NCBI GenBank assembly: GCA_003279055.1 | Contig: QCBP01000010.1 | Coordinates: forward strand, 1-62,611 | Direction: 5' to 3' | DNA length: 62,611 nucleotides | Origin: Prochlorococcus sp. AG-347-I21 | Lineage (GTDB): Bacteria; Cyanobacteriota; Cyanobacteriia; PCC-6307; Cyanobiaceae | Shown: positions 32,691 through 43,410 of the stretch, piece after piece | How the letters are laid out: every line of letters starts with the position of its first letter | Position numbering within the stretch: the first letter of the stretch is position 1 | Made by a program: the position numbers and the translations under genes | Notes under the pieces: generated by a model | Seen by the model: only the letters and a program-made list of their open reading frames with translations | The model's database searches: none | What the model was told of the DNA's origin: nothing

Positions 32691-32755
32691 CTAAATTTTC
32701 GCAAAATATATTATGGAATTAATAACCCAAAAATTGAAGATAACTTTTTAGAATT

Positions 32756-33199
32756 ATGTTAAAGAAAAAATATTTATTGTTAACTCTTTTTTTAATAATA
32801 ATTTTTCAAACATTATTATATACAAATAATAATCAGAAGACTTCATTTAGATACTTTAAATGGACTCTCCAAGAAGTAAGTATAGGTAAGTTAATCAGTA
32901 TTTCATTTTTTTCTGGTTTATTTGTTAGTACTTTATTAAATACCACAATTAAGAGTACTAGTTTCAGAAAAAATAGTTTCGAAAATGTTGAGGATGATTT
33001 TGGATCTAATAATAATGAGCAAATTATGGAACCAAACGTTGAGGTTCCGCCTCAAAGGGATATTAGAGAGACTCAACCAACAATTTCTGTTAATTACAGA
33101 GTAATCAAAAATATGAATGATAATAAATTTGACAAAGATCTAAATAATTCAAATCCAGACAATAAAGATGACTGGGATAATGCTAATAATGATTGGTAA
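32756..33199 (+). CDS. Membrane-anchored protein with long acidic tail, unknown
   Basis: A 147-aa protein with two membrane helices (about residues 4-21 and 40-60) joined by a basic loop, followed by a polar, Asn/Asp-rich C-terminal tail. The two-helix layout with a Gly-containing second helix (SISFFSGLFVSTLLN) recalls LapA-like proteins, a weak resemblance. The tail appears disordered (NSNPDNKDDWDNANNDW). An A/T-only inverted repeat follows. Confidence 0.65.
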   Translation: MLKKKYLLLTLFLIIIFQTLLYTNNNQKTSFRYFKWTLQEVSIGKLISISFFSGLFVSTLLNTTIKSTSFRKNSFENVEDDFGSNNNEQIMEPNVEVPPQRDIRETQPTISVNYRVIKNMNDNKFDKDLNNSNPDNKDDWDNANNDW

Positions 33200-33206
33200 A
33201 AAATTA

Positions 33207-33235
33207 ATAAATTAAAAAATGTTTTTTTAATTTAT
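33207..33235. terminator. A/T-only inverted repeat, possible terminator
   Basis: ATAAATTAAAAAA and TTTTTTAATTTAT pair perfectly over 13 positions around a three-base loop, just after the stop at 33,199. A stem without G or C is weak, so it may be chance in this composition, but the position fits. Confidence 0.35.
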
Positions 33236-33258
33236 AATAATTTTAAATAGTTTTTTTT

Positions 33259-33837
33259 ATGGAAGAAAATTTAGACAAAAATAACGGAGTTAATGAAAAA
33301 ATATCTGACAACACTACTAACTCAAACTCTGAAGAAGTAAAAGAACCTAAATCAGAAAAAGTTATCAATATGGATATTAATAATGGCGAATCTGAAAGTA
33401 ATTCTACTTCTAAAGTCGGTATAAAAAATGAAATAGATACTAGTGTCAAACCTATCACGAAACCCAAAAAAGAACTCCCAGTAGAGAAAAAGCCCTTCCA
33501 AGAATTTATTAACATACATTTAATCCCTGCTCTTATAGACGAAATCAATCAAAGAGGATTAGAAGTTAACAATATCAACCTCGCAAATACTAATAGACCT
33601 ATTGCTGGAGATAAATGTTGGGTAATAAATTGTGAAATTAAAGATAGATGTAACTTTTGGTTATCCTTTGAGAAGGATGACATTAGTTCATTAAAAAGTA
33701 TTTCATTATCAAAACCTAATCAAAAACCTAGTATTATTGAATCTTTTCTCATTGACGAAAAAAGAATTACCCTAAAATTAATTATTTCAAGAGTAATTCA
33801 AAGATTAAATGGGCAAAAGTTAATAGGAGTTAATTAA
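33259..33837 (+). CDS. DUF2996 family protein
   Basis: A 192-aa protein with a low-complexity acidic, Asn/Ser/Lys-rich first third (1-80) and a conserved DUF2996 domain (about 85-192): FINIHLIPALIDEINQRG, GDKCWVINCEI, and the closing signature PSIIESFLIDEKRITL plus RVIQRLNGQKL. The family is specific to cyanobacteria and plastids; its role is unknown. Placement directly before acsF is suggestive but not proof of a link to chlorophyll synthesis. Confidence 0.85.
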   Translation: MEENLDKNNGVNEKISDNTTNSNSEEVKEPKSEKVINMDINNGESESNSTSKVGIKNEIDTSVKPITKPKKELPVEKKPFQEFINIHLIPALIDEINQRGLEVNNINLANTNRPIAGDKCWVINCEIKDRCNFWLSFEKDDISSLKSISLSKPNQKPSIIESFLIDEKRITLKLIISRVIQRLNGQKLIGVN

Positions 33838-33917
33838 AAAAACAATAACACCAAGTTAACTTTTCCCTCGAAAATACAAATAATAGTAAATAATAGTATT
33901 AATAAATCACATAAAAG

Positions 33918-35090
33918 ATGGCTCAATCAACTGTTGAATCAAAAAATAAAAAAGATGTTAACAACGGGAAAATACCAGCAAAAGAAACAATTTTGTCACC
34001 AAGATTCTATACAACAGACTTTGAGGCAATGGAAAATATGGATTTATCAATAAACGAGGAGGAATTGGAAGCAATATGTGAGGAATTTAGGAAGGATTAC
34101 AATAGGCATCACTTTGTAAGAAATAATGAATTTGAAGGCGCTGCAGAAAAATTGGATCCTGAGACAAGGGAACTTTTTGTTGATTTTCTCGAGGGAAGTT
34201 GTACTTCAGAATTCTCAGGCTTTCTTCTTTATAAGGAACTTAGCAAGAGAATTAAAGACAAAAACCCACTTCTTGCTGAATGTTTTGCTCATATGGCCAG
34301 AGATGAAGCTAGACATGCAGGTTTTTTAAACAAATCAATGAGTGATTTTGGACTGCAATTAGATCTAGGTTTTTTAACAGCCAATAAAGATTACACTTAT
34401 TTCCCACCACGAAGTATTTTTTACGCCACCTATTTATCCGAAAAAATAGGTTATTGGAGATACATCGCAATTTATAGGCATCTCGAAAAGAATCCAGACT
34501 GCAAGATTTTTCCACTTTTTAATTATTTTGAAAATTGGTGTCAAGATGAAAATAGACATGGTGACTTTTTTGACGCATTAATGAAAGCACAACCACGTAC
34601 CGTTAAATCTTTAAGCAAAAAAATTACCATTGGGGGCTCTACCTTTACACATCCACTGTTTGACTATTTCCATAGATTTAGATACTTTTTGAACAATCTT
34701 CCATTAACATCCAAGTTATGGTCTAGATTTTTCTTACTTGCTGTATTTGCAACTATGTATGCAAGGGATCTGGGAATCAAAAAGGATTTCTACGCTTCTT
34801 TAGGGTTAGATGCTAAAGATTATGACCAGTATGTTATTAATAAAACGAATGAAACTTCTGCTAGAGTTTTTCCTGTAGTACTAGATGTTTATGATAAATC
34901 TTTTTACGGAAGATTAGATAAGGTAGTAGAGAATAATAAGATTCTTTCCGATATTTCAAGCAGTGATGGTAATAAAATATTTAAAACATTTAAAAAATTA
35001 CCTAAATATTTATCAAACGGTTACCAATTATTAAGACTATACTTATTAAAACCTCTTGATAGCAAAGATTTCCAACCATCAATTAGATAA
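33918..35090 (+). CDS. acsF: Mg-protoporphyrin IX monomethyl ester oxidative cyclase (aerobic)
   Basis: A 390-aa AcsF/ChlE, the di-iron oxygenase that closes ring E of chlorophyll. Two iron-binding motifs are visible: DEARHAGF (about residues 131-138) and DENRHGDFF (about 212-220), separated by the standard spacing, plus Glu ligands in the helices before them. The N-terminus (about 1-35) is variable and Lys-rich. The C-terminal half carries the conserved YARDLG segment. It is the sole cyclase seen in the window and partners functionally with chlH. Confidence 0.96.
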   Translation: MAQSTVESKNKKDVNNGKIPAKETILSPRFYTTDFEAMENMDLSINEEELEAICEEFRKDYNRHHFVRNNEFEGAAEKLDPETRELFVDFLEGSCTSEFSGFLLYKELSKRIKDKNPLLAECFAHMARDEARHAGFLNKSMSDFGLQLDLGFLTANKDYTYFPPRSIFYATYLSEKIGYWRYIAIYRHLEKNPDCKIFPLFNYFENWCQDENRHGDFFDALMKAQPRTVKSLSKKITIGGSTFTHPLFDYFHRFRYFLNNLPLTSKLWSRFFLLAVFATMYARDLGIKKDFYASLGLDAKDYDQYVINKTNETSARVFPVVLDVYDKSFYGRLDKVVENNKILSDISSSDGNKIFKTFKKLPKYLSNGYQLLRLYLLKPLDSKDFQPSIR

Positions 35091-35121
35091 TCTTTTATTC
35101 AGATAAGATTTATATATTCAA

Positions 35122-36546
35122 ATGTTTTCGTCACAAATCAAATCACATGAAATAATTTTTGGCAGTTGCAATAAAGATTTATTAGAAGAAATTATTTACT
35201 ACGGCATTGGACTTGGAGCTGATTTTGTAGAAATTTTTATAGAGAATACCGACAATTCCAGTGTATTAGCTGAAGAGGATTTCATTACAAGTGTAAGTCC
35301 ATCATTTGTAAAAGGTGCTGGTATAAGAATATTTAAAGGGAAAAAGGATGGATTTGTAAGTACAAATGATCTAACAATGCACGGCTTAAAGAGATCGGTA
35401 TCTCAGGCTATTGAGATGTTAGACATAACAGACAACAACAAAAGAGAATCATTTAACGGTTTAAATAAACATAGGGACTATAGTTCATCCAAGAAAAAAT
35501 GGATTAATGAAGTGCCAACGATTCATGAGATAAGCGAAAAACTATTAGTCAGCACAAAGTCTCTAAAAAAGAATAATAAAATAATAACTAGAAAAGGAAG
35601 TTACTCAAGAAATCTGCAAGAAATTATCATAGCCTCCAGCGATGGAACCTATGTCTCCGATATTAGGTTGCATCAAACAGTTGGACTCAACGTAATTGCT
35701 AGTGATGCCCAATACAGATCTAGTGGAAGTAGAAGATTTGGATCGTCAGGAGTACCTAATGAATTCAGATTATGGGATCACGAAAAAGCAGCTAATGATG
35801 TATTCGAAAGTTCAATGAATATGTTGTATGCAGATTATGTTGATGCAGGACAAATGCCTGTTGTATTAGCCAATAAGTTTGGTGGCGTTATATTCCACGA
35901 AGCCTGCGGCCATCTACTTGAAACTACTCAAATAGAGAGAGGAACAACGCCATTTGAGAATAAATTGAATGAAAAAATTGCACATGAATCTGTAACTGCA
36001 ATTGATGAAGGAATATCGGAAGGATCCTTTGGTTCATTATCAGTAGATGATGAAGGTATGGAACCTGAGAAATCAGTTCTTATAAAAAATGGAATTTTAA
36101 AAAAATTTATATCAGACAGGGCAGGTGAATTAAGAACTGGCCATAAAAGGACAGGAAGTGGAAGAAGGCAAAATTATTCTTTTGCTGCAGCTTCAAGAAT
36201 GAGAAATACTTATATAGCTAAAGGTGAGCACTCCAAAGAGGATTTAATTAATAGTATTAATGATGGTCTTTACTGCAAATCAATGGGTGGTGGCAGTGTA
36301 GGTGCGACAGGACAATTTAATTTTGCGGTAGAAGAAGGATATCTTATTAAAAATGGAAAATTAACTGAACCAGTAAAGGGAGCAACTTTGATTGGTGAGG
36401 CTAAAGAAGTGATGCCAAAAATATCAATGTGCGGAAATGACCTTGAATTAGCTCCTGGATTCTGTGGATCAATTAGTGGAAGTGTCAACGTAACTGTCGG
36501 CCAACCGCATATTAAGGTTGATTCAATCACTGTTGGCGGGAGATAG
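35122..36546 (+). CDS. tldD: TldD, metalloprotease subunit of TldD/TldE
   Basis: A 474-aa TldD. The catalytic motif is FHEACGHLLE (HExxxH, about residues 256-265), followed downstream by the Cys ligand region (GQFNFAVEEGYLI ... MCGNDLELAPGFCG). TldD and TldE together cleave small peptides such as microcin precursors and CcdA, and in other bacteria process modified peptides. The pair is encoded together with a three-base gap, the typical arrangement. The frame starts with ATG after a weak leader. Confidence 0.94.
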   Translation: MFSSQIKSHEIIFGSCNKDLLEEIIYYGIGLGADFVEIFIENTDNSSVLAEEDFITSVSPSFVKGAGIRIFKGKKDGFVSTNDLTMHGLKRSVSQAIEMLDITDNNKRESFNGLNKHRDYSSSKKKWINEVPTIHEISEKLLVSTKSLKKNNKIITRKGSYSRNLQEIIIASSDGTYVSDIRLHQTVGLNVIASDAQYRSSGSRRFGSSGVPNEFRLWDHEKAANDVFESSMNMLYADYVDAGQMPVVLANKFGGVIFHEACGHLLETTQIERGTTPFENKLNEKIAHESVTAIDEGISEGSFGSLSVDDEGMEPEKSVLIKNGILKKFISDRAGELRTGHKRTGSGRRQNYSFAAASRMRNTYIAKGEHSKEDLINSINDGLYCKSMGGGSVGATGQFNFAVEEGYLIKNGKLTEPVKGATLIGEAKEVMPKISMCGNDLELAPGFCGSISGSVNVTVGQPHIKVDSITVGGR

Positions 36547-36549
36547 GAT

Positions 36550-37902
36550 ATGAATTCAAAAGAAATTACAACTCAAATCTCCAAAGCCGCAGACTTCCTA
36601 AATCTTAAAAAATGGGATTATGGTGCAAGCTTTTCTAATGATTATTCTGTGCAAGTTGATAAAGGTGAGGCTAAACAACTTAAGGCATCACAAAAGCAAA
36701 TTTTAACTTTAAGGGTATGGAACAAATCTAATTTAGTTGGCATTACAACAACAAGTGATATCAGTGAATCTGGTATTAAAAAGGCCCTAAATCAAGCAAA
36801 TATTGCATCTGATTTTGGCAACAAGAATGAAAGAACAGAATTCTCACCACTAGCCAAGGATCCCATTGAAATGAAGGATGCAAAAAAAAGAAATCCTGTT
36901 GGAATTAAAAAATTACTTACGCTTTTAAGAGAAGCAGAAGTAAAACTAATTGAAAGTCATGAATCCATAAAGTCTGTTCCGTACAATGGTCTATCTGAAA
37001 GTTTTTATGAGAGAGTTTATGCAAATAGTGATGGTGCCTTTCGGAGTTATACCAAAAGTCAAGCTGCACTTTATTTATATGCAAGAGCAGAAGAAAATAA
37101 TAAGAAGCCTCGTAGCTCAGGCTCCGTAAAACTAGGATATGGAGTTGAAGATATAGATATAGAGTCGTGTATTAAAGAAGCTTCTAACAAAACAATTTCT
37201 CATTTAAATTATTCATCTATTAAAACTGATAAATATTTAATATGTTTTTCCCCAGAGTCTTTTTTAACAATCATTAATGCCTTTAGTTCAATGTTTAATG
37301 CTAGAAGTATTTTAGATGGAGTTAGCTTATCTAATAAAAATTCTATTGGAGAAAAGCTATCTACAGAAGCACTTAATATTTATGATGATGGTCTTCACGA
37401 AAAAAATATTTCTTCATCACCATTTGATGGAGAGGGAACTCCTACAAAAAGAATATGTTTAGTTAACAAAGGGAGAATTGTCAATTTTATACATTCTGAA
37501 TCAACTGCGAAAATATTTAAAACTATCCCCACAGGTCACGCTGGACTAGGATCAAAAGTTTCAGTATCTCCTGATTGGATAGTAGTTGAGAAATCAGAGG
37601 AGAACTTTGATCTGAAAACATCATTAGATCACTCTACTTTTGAAGGAGAATTTGTTTATATTGAAGAATTGAATGCAATCCATGCAGGTGTCAGAGCCAG
37701 TCAAGGTTCTTTCTCTCTTCCATTTGATGGATGGCTCTATAAAAACGGGAAAAAAATCTCAATAGAATCTGCAACGGTAGCAGGGGATATCAAATACCTT
37801 TTGAAAAATATAGTTAATATTGAATCAATCCAAGAGGTAACAACGAGTGGAATTTCTCCACATATATGGGTAAATGAATTATCAATAACTGGTGACGCGT
37901 GA
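36550..37902 (+). CDS. pmbA: PmbA/TldE, non-catalytic partner of TldD
   Basis: A 450-aa PmbA/TldE-type protein with the fold of TldD but no HExxxH motif, consistent with its structural role in the heterodimer. The segment DDGLHEKNISSSPFDGEGTPT and the C-terminal FEGEFVYIEELNAIHAGVRASQGSFSLPFDGWLYKNGK are characteristic. Starts ATG three bases after tldD and overlaps fmt by four bases, forming a tldD-pmbA-fmt operon. Confidence 0.92.
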   Translation: MNSKEITTQISKAADFLNLKKWDYGASFSNDYSVQVDKGEAKQLKASQKQILTLRVWNKSNLVGITTTSDISESGIKKALNQANIASDFGNKNERTEFSPLAKDPIEMKDAKKRNPVGIKKLLTLLREAEVKLIESHESIKSVPYNGLSESFYERVYANSDGAFRSYTKSQAALYLYARAEENNKKPRSSGSVKLGYGVEDIDIESCIKEASNKTISHLNYSSIKTDKYLICFSPESFLTIINAFSSMFNARSILDGVSLSNKNSIGEKLSTEALNIYDDGLHEKNISSSPFDGEGTPTKRICLVNKGRIVNFIHSESTAKIFKTIPTGHAGLGSKVSVSPDWIVVEKSEENFDLKTSLDHSTFEGEFVYIEELNAIHAGVRASQGSFSLPFDGWLYKNGKKISIESATVAGDIKYLLKNIVNIESIQEVTTSGISPHIWVNELSITGDA

Positions 37903-38885
37903 GAATTATATTCTGGGGAACACCTGAATATTCAATTGCGAGCCTCGAAATTTTTATAAAATCTAAGCACGAGGTAATAGCAGTAGTTAGCCAACCTGAT
38001 AAGAAAAGATCTAGGGGGAATAAATTAATATCTTCACCTGTTAAAAGATTTGCCGAGCAAGAATCTATAAAAATTTATACTCCAGAAAAAATCAGAGACA
38101 ATATGGATTTTATAAATGAACTTAAATCACTATCTTGTGATTTATTTATTGTTATCGCATACGGGAAAATTTTACCCAAAGAGATATTGGAAATCCCAAA
38201 ATTTGGTTGTTGGAACGCACATGCTTCATTACTGCCAAGATGGCGTGGTGCTGCCCCAATCCAATGGTCCCTAATAAAAGGAGATGAATTTACTGGTGTA
38301 GGAATTATGAAAATGAATGAGGGACTAGATACTGGCGACTTATTATTGGAAGAAAAAATTAAAATCGATACTAACGATAATTTACATACACTATCGGAAA
38401 AACTTAGTCTCTTATCCGCAAAATTATTTTTAAATGCTACATCATTAATCGAAGAAAATATTAATAAAAATACTAATTCTAAATTAACAAAACAAAAAGG
38501 CCTTGGAAGAGAAATTACTTACGCAAGAATGATTGAAAAATCAGACTTTATAATTGATTGGGGTAATGAGGCAATTAAAATTTCTCAAAAAATAAAAGCA
38601 TTATATCCACGAGCAAATACAACTTTTAGAGGTAAGAACTTAAAAATACTTAAAGTCAAAATTTTGAGTAGTGATGAAATTAAAAATGAAAAATACCATT
38701 TCATGAGCAACTATCCTAGACCAGGTATTATTCTTGCAGTCATAGAAAATGAAGGAATAATAATTTCAACTAAAACTGATCCTATTATATTGTTAGAAGC
38801 AAAACTTGAAGGCAAAAACATTTCTAGCAAAAAGAAATTGATACAACAGTTAAAGCCATCAGTAGGTGATTATCTCTCAAATTAA
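37899..38885 (+). CDS. fmt: Methionyl-tRNA formyltransferase
   Basis: A 328-aa Fmt, which formylates Met-tRNA-fMet using 10-formyl-THF. The start is GTG, overlapping the pmbA stop (GTGA). The N-terminal Rossmann domain has FWGTPEYS, the catalytic Asn-His pair in NAHASLLPRWRGAAPIQ (about residues 106-122) and Asp in LDTGDLL. The C-terminal OB-like domain is somewhat diverged but full length. Its substrate tRNA is encoded at 61,703. Confidence 0.94.
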   Translation: MRIIFWGTPEYSIASLEIFIKSKHEVIAVVSQPDKKRSRGNKLISSPVKRFAEQESIKIYTPEKIRDNMDFINELKSLSCDLFIVIAYGKILPKEILEIPKFGCWNAHASLLPRWRGAAPIQWSLIKGDEFTGVGIMKMNEGLDTGDLLLEEKIKIDTNDNLHTLSEKLSLLSAKLFLNATSLIEENINKNTNSKLTKQKGLGREITYARMIEKSDFIIDWGNEAIKISQKIKALYPRANTTFRGKNLKILKVKILSSDEIKNEKYHFMSNYPRPGIILAVIENEGIIISTKTDPIILLEAKLEGKNISSKKKLIQQLKPSVGDYLSN

Positions 38886-39592
38886 GTTTTAGATTCTTTT
38901 TTTGAGAATCCCCAAATGAAAGCAAAAAGAATCAAAATATAAAAATAATAGTCTGGAAGAATAGATTCTTTAATTAAGGTATTTAGTAAAAGTTTAATCC
39001 CAACGATTAAAATTGCTACGTAACCGGCTGTTTCTAATCTAGAAAATATATCCAGAAGTTTTAGAAATATCCCCGATGTAAATCTTAAGGCTAATACTCC
39101 AATTACTGCTCCAAATATAATTAATATATATTGATCGCTGATAGCTACAGCAGTAGTGATACTATCTATGGAAAACGCAAAATCAGTAATTGAAAGAAGC
39201 GCTACAACTTTTAAGAACCTATAACTATTTTTACTATCTATACCATTTTCAGCGTTTTCTATATCTGAATTTAAAAAAACATTTGAAAAGAATAAATATA
39301 TTAAATAAAAACCAGCAAAAACTCTAATAAGAATAAACTTTAGAAGTACGTTAGATAATATGATGAGAATAATTCTGAATAATAAAGATATTGTTATACC
39401 AATATTTAAGGCTCTTGACCTTAGTTCTGAACTGTTGAGGGATTTAGTAAGAGAAGCTAGTGCAACTGCGTTGTCTGCCGATAATAATAATTCAAGAGAA
39501 ATTAATATTGGTAAAAGTGTAAAGATTTCGTACCAACTATCTACCTGATCAAGTGTTGGTATAAAAGAATTTATTGCGGCTGAATCCATCAA
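38882..39592 (-). CDS. TerC-family membrane protein
   Basis: A 236-aa protein with about seven membrane helices. The TerC signature residues are visible as LLSADNAVALA (about 37-47) and DFAFSIDSITTAVAI (about 136-150), with acidic residues in helices likely to bind metal. TerC proteins include manganese exporters and plastid thylakoid-biogenesis factors. It converges with fmt, overlapping by four bases. Metal specificity is inferred. Confidence 0.85.
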   Translation of the reverse strand: MMDSAAINSFIPTLDQVDSWYEIFTLLPILISLELLLSADNAVALASLTKSLNSSELRSRALNIGITISLLFRIILIILSNVLLKFILIRVFAGFYLIYLFFSNVFLNSDIENAENGIDSKNSYRFLKVVALLSITDFAFSIDSITTAVAISDQYILIIFGAVIGVLALRFTSGIFLKLLDIFSRLETAGYVAILIVGIKLLLNTLIKESILPDYYFYILILFAFIWGFSKKESKT

Positions 39593-39663
39593 ATATTATT
39601 CACAATCTGTATAAAATCTAATATAATATATCGGTTATTTGCAATCAAGATTGATAACTATAA

Positions 39664-42600
39664 ATGAGTTTAAATTCTTTAGTTGATTATATTTCGAACT
39701 CACAAATTACTTCTGAATTAATAAAAAGAATTACTAAAAATAATGAATTAAATATTGTTGGTTCAAGTAGATATGCAAAATCAATAATCATAGATAGCAT
39801 TGCAAAAAAAGAGGAAAAAAATATATTATTAATTTGTCCTAATGTAGAAATTGCCTACAAATGGATTGGTTATTTTGAAAGTATAAATGATAAAGCAGTT
39901 TTATATTATCCTCCAACAGAACATCTACCATACGCATCAATTAATAAATCCAAAGAGATTGAATTTAGCCAGCTTACTGTTTTATCCAAATTAATAAAAA
40001 AAGAGAAAAATGAACTAAATATTGTTATATCAACAGAAAGATCGCTACAACCTCATCTAATAAATAAAAACTTATTAATTGAAAACAAGTTAGTTTTGAA
40101 AAAAGGGGTTCAAATCGAGATTCAAGAATTAGCAAATAAACTTACTTTGCTAGGTTATACGAAGGATACTGTAACTTCAACAGAAGGTTTCTGGAGTAGG
40201 AGAGGGGAAATAATAGATATTTATCCTATAAATAATGAGTTTCCTATAAGATTAGAATTTTTTGATAATGTAATTGAGAAAATAAGAGAATATGATCCCA
40301 ATACACAGAAAACACTTGAAAGTATAAATAATATTGAAATAATACAGGCTGGATTTGATTTACTAATAAAAGATAAGTTAAATAATTTATCTAAGAACAG
40401 TATTTTTAATTCAGAAGATATACATAAAAATAATCTTGATCGTTATTTAGGAATTATTGAAGAAAAACCCTCAAATATAATAGATTTTATAAATAGGGAA
40501 ACAATTCTTGTAATTGATGAATTAGAAGATTGTAAAAAATTTGCAAATAATTGGTATCTAGATTCAGAAAGTAATTTTGATAATTGTGCTTATGAATTAA
40601 ATGAGAACCTTAAAAATAATGATATTAATTTAAAGGCTAAACCTAATTTGCATTTAGAGTTTGATGAAATATTAAATTCAATAGGGAATTTTAATTTAAT
40701 AAAATTTTATGAATTTGAATCAAAAGTCAATATTGATAATAGGTTTTTGTTAAACGATAAAAGATTAAATTCATACTCTAAAAATATAGGAAAATTATCC
40801 AATGATATAAAGAATAATATAAAAAATAATGAAAAAGTATGGATATTATCAGCACAGCCATTAAGAACTAAAACTTTACTTTTTGAGCATGAATGTAATA
40901 CAAACTTCTTAAACAATTCTAATGATATTAATGAAGCATTTAAGTCAATTAATAATTCAACTCCTTTAGTGTTAAAAAATAAGAACAATTATGAAATAGA
41001 GGGTTTTTATCTTCCGATATGGAAAGTTGTCCTGATAACAGATAAAGAATTATTTTCACAACAATCTCTTTTTAATAGTGTATTCATAAGAAGAAAAAAA
41101 AGAAGTGTCAATTCAAATATAAATGTAAATAAAATTAGTCCCGGTGATTTTATAGTTCATAAAAATCATGGAATAGGAAAATTTTTAAAAATAGAAAAAA
41201 TAAATATAACTGGGGATTCAAGAGATTATTTAGTCATTCAATATCAAGATGGGAAGATAAGTGTTGCCGCTGATCAACTTGGTAGTGTTAACAGATATAG
41301 ATCAAGCGGAAAAATAAAGCCGAAAATAAATAAATTAGGAGGGACAGAATGGGAAAGAATAAAAGATAAAAATAAGAAACAAATCAAAAAAGTTGCTGTC
41401 GATATTTTAAAACTTTATGCAAAGAGAGAAAAATTAAAGGGGTACATCTACCCAGAAGATGGTCCTTGGCAAGATGAATTAGAGGAATCATTCCCTTATC
41501 AACCAACACCTGATCAAATTACTGCTGTAGAAGAAATAAAATCTGATATGGAAAGCGATAAGCCAATGGACAGGCTAGTTTGTGGAGATGTAGGATTTGG
41601 CAAAACAGAAGTCGCTATTCGGGCTATTTTTAAGGCTATTACATCAGGCAAACAGGTAATATTACTAGCACCCACAACAATCCTTGCTCAGCAACATTGG
41701 AGAACAATAAATAATAGATTTTCACCTTACCCAATAAAAGTATCATTACTCAATAGATTCAAAACCGTTAATGAAAGGAAGGAAATCTATGCAGGTTTGA
41801 AAAATAACAAAATTGATTTGGTTGTAGCAACTCACCAAATATTAGGTAAAGAAATAGAAATTAAAAACTTAGGACTTCTTGTTATTGATGAAGAACAAAG
41901 ATTTGGAGTAAAACAAAAGGAGAAAATTAAAAAAATTAAAACCAACATAGACGTCTTAACACTCTCGGCAACTCCAATTCCAAGAACTCTTTATATGAGC
42001 TTATCTGGACTAAGACAAATGAGCTTACTAAATACTCCTCCTCCATCAAGAAGATCCATAAAAACATATTTATCTGAAATAGATATGGATGTTATAAGAA
42101 CTGCAATAAATCAAGAACTTGATAGGGGAGGTCAAATTTTTTATGTTCTTCCAAGAATTTCTGATATTGATCAAGCTGTAAACAAATTAAAAAATATGTT
42201 TCCCAGCTTAAAATTTATTGTTGCTCATGGGCAAATGAACGAAACACAGCTTGAAAATGCAATGATTGCATTTAATAATGGAGAAGTAGATCTAATGATA
42301 TGCACAACGATAATTGAAAGTGGATTAGACATCCCTAAAGTAAATACAATCATTATTGAAGATTCCCACAAATTTGGCCTTTCACAACTTTATCAACTTA
42401 GAGGAAGAGTCGGTAGAAGCGGTATACAAGCACACGCTTGGTTATTTTATCCAAATATAAATAAAATTAATGACGCAGCAAAACAAAGATTGAAAGCGAT
42501 AAAAGACTTTTCAGAACTAGGAAGTGGATACCAACTTGCAATGAAAGATATGGAAATAAGAGGTGTTGGTAGTTTACTAGGAGAAGAACAAAGTGGAAAG

Positions 42601-43173
42601 GTTAATGCTATTGGATATGATTTATATATAGAAATGCTCCATGAGGCTATTTCAGAAATCAGTGGGCAAGAAATACCTGAAGTTAACGACACTCAAATTG
42701 ATCTACCAATAAATGCATTTATACCTGCAACATGGATATTGAACAGGGAAGAGAAGCTTGAGGCTTACAAATCTGCTACTGAATGTTCAAATAATGATGA
42801 ATTAACTGAATTAGCTACAGACTGGGTAAATAGATATGGAAACTTACCCAAACCTGTTGAGTCCTTAATTATGATAATGAGACTAAAATTACTAGCTAAA
42901 AAATGTGGTTTTAATAAGATCAAACTCAAAAAGCCAAACATCGTGATTGAAACAAAATTAAAAATTTCGACTTTTAAAATTCTTAAAAATTCTTTACCAA
43001 GTAGTGTTCAAAATAAATTTAATTTTAATGAAGGGGAACAATTATCAATCATCACTATAAGGGGTTTAGGTGCAACTGAAATTCAAAATCAAATTGATCA
43101 ATTAATGTTGTGGTTCGGCTCTTTTGAAAGAGAAATAAAGAATTTCGATAAAGAACTTATTAAAAGAGAATAA
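39664..43173 (+). CDS. mfd: Transcription-repair coupling factor Mfd
   Basis: An 1169-aa Mfd that removes RNA polymerase stalled at DNA lesions and recruits UvrA. Order: a UvrB-homology region (about 20-330, with the TEGFWSRRGEIIDIYP motif), the RNA-polymerase-interacting domain (about 480-560, SPGDFIVHKNHGIGKF), RecG-like translocase with Walker A GDVGFGKTE (about 640) and Walker B DEEQRFGV, motifs VATHQ and SATPIPRTLYM, the helicase C domain with RGRVGRSG, and the TRCF C-terminal domain. Length and motifs are intact. Confidence 0.97.
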   Translation: MSLNSLVDYISNSQITSELIKRITKNNELNIVGSSRYAKSIIIDSIAKKEEKNILLICPNVEIAYKWIGYFESINDKAVLYYPPTEHLPYASINKSKEIEFSQLTVLSKLIKKEKNELNIVISTERSLQPHLINKNLLIENKLVLKKGVQIEIQELANKLTLLGYTKDTVTSTEGFWSRRGEIIDIYPINNEFPIRLEFFDNVIEKIREYDPNTQKTLESINNIEIIQAGFDLLIKDKLNNLSKNSIFNSEDIHKNNLDRYLGIIEEKPSNIIDFINRETILVIDELEDCKKFANNWYLDSESNFDNCAYELNENLKNNDINLKAKPNLHLEFDEILNSIGNFNLIKFYEFESKVNIDNRFLLNDKRLNSYSKNIGKLSNDIKNNIKNNEKVWILSAQPLRTKTLLFEHECNTNFLNNSNDINEAFKSINNSTPLVLKNKNNYEIEGFYLPIWKVVLITDKELFSQQSLFNSVFIRRKKRSVNSNINVNKISPGDFIVHKNHGIGKFLKIEKINITGDSRDYLVIQYQDGKISVAADQLGSVNRYRSSGKIKPKINKLGGTEWERIKDKNKKQIKKVAVDILKLYAKREKLKGYIYPEDGPWQDELEESFPYQPTPDQITAVEEIKSDMESDKPMDRLVCGDVGFGKTEVAIRAIFKAITSGKQVILLAPTTILAQQHWRTINNRFSPYPIKVSLLNRFKTVNERKEIYAGLKNNKIDLVVATHQILGKEIEIKNLGLLVIDEEQRFGVKQKEKIKKIKTNIDVLTLSATPIPRTLYMSLSGLRQMSLLNTPPPSRRSIKTYLSEIDMDVIRTAINQELDRGGQIFYVLPRISDIDQAVNKLKNMFPSLKFIVAHGQMNETQLENAMIAFNNGEVDLMICTTIIESGLDIPKVNTIIIEDSHKFGLSQLYQLRGRVGRSGIQAHAWLFYPNINKINDAAKQRLKAIKDFSELGSGYQLAMKDMEIRGVGSLLGEEQSGKVNAIGYDLYIEMLHEAISEISGQEIPEVNDTQIDLPINAFIPATWILNREEKLEAYKSATECSNNDELTELATDWVNRYGNLPKPVESLIMIMRLKLLAKKCGFNKIKLKKPNIVIETKLKISTFKILKNSLPSSVQNKFNFNEGEQLSIITIRGLGATEIQNQIDQLMLWFGSFEREIKNFDKELIKRE

Positions 43174-43246
43174 ATTATTAAATAATTATTTAAAATCCGC
43201 GAATCAGTTTAATTTCGGTTAGGTTTGTAAAAATTTATTTTATGTT

Positions 43247-43408
43247 ATGGGTGAATATATAGACATCGGAATCCAAAACTCAATTTTACCTTTATCAATT
43301 ATTCTTTCATCAATTTTACTTGGCATATTTGCATTATTTGGAGAAGAAACAGAAAATGATGATGATGATTCAGATTCAGGAAGTGGTGGCCTAATGCAAC
43401 CTATTTGA
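43247..43408 (+). CDS. Small single-pass membrane protein with acidic tail
   Basis: A 53-aa frame starting ATG at 43,247 (another ATG at 43,242 leads to a quick stop). A membrane helix (ILPLSIILSSILLGIFALF) is followed by an acidic Asp/Ser run (EETENDDDDSDSGSGG). It resembles small thylakoid peptides such as PetG-type or photosystem-associated proteins, but does not match one I know. Confidence 0.57.
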   Translation: MGEYIDIGIQNSILPLSIILSSILLGIFALFGEETENDDDDSDSGSGGLMQPI

Positions 43409-43410
43409 AA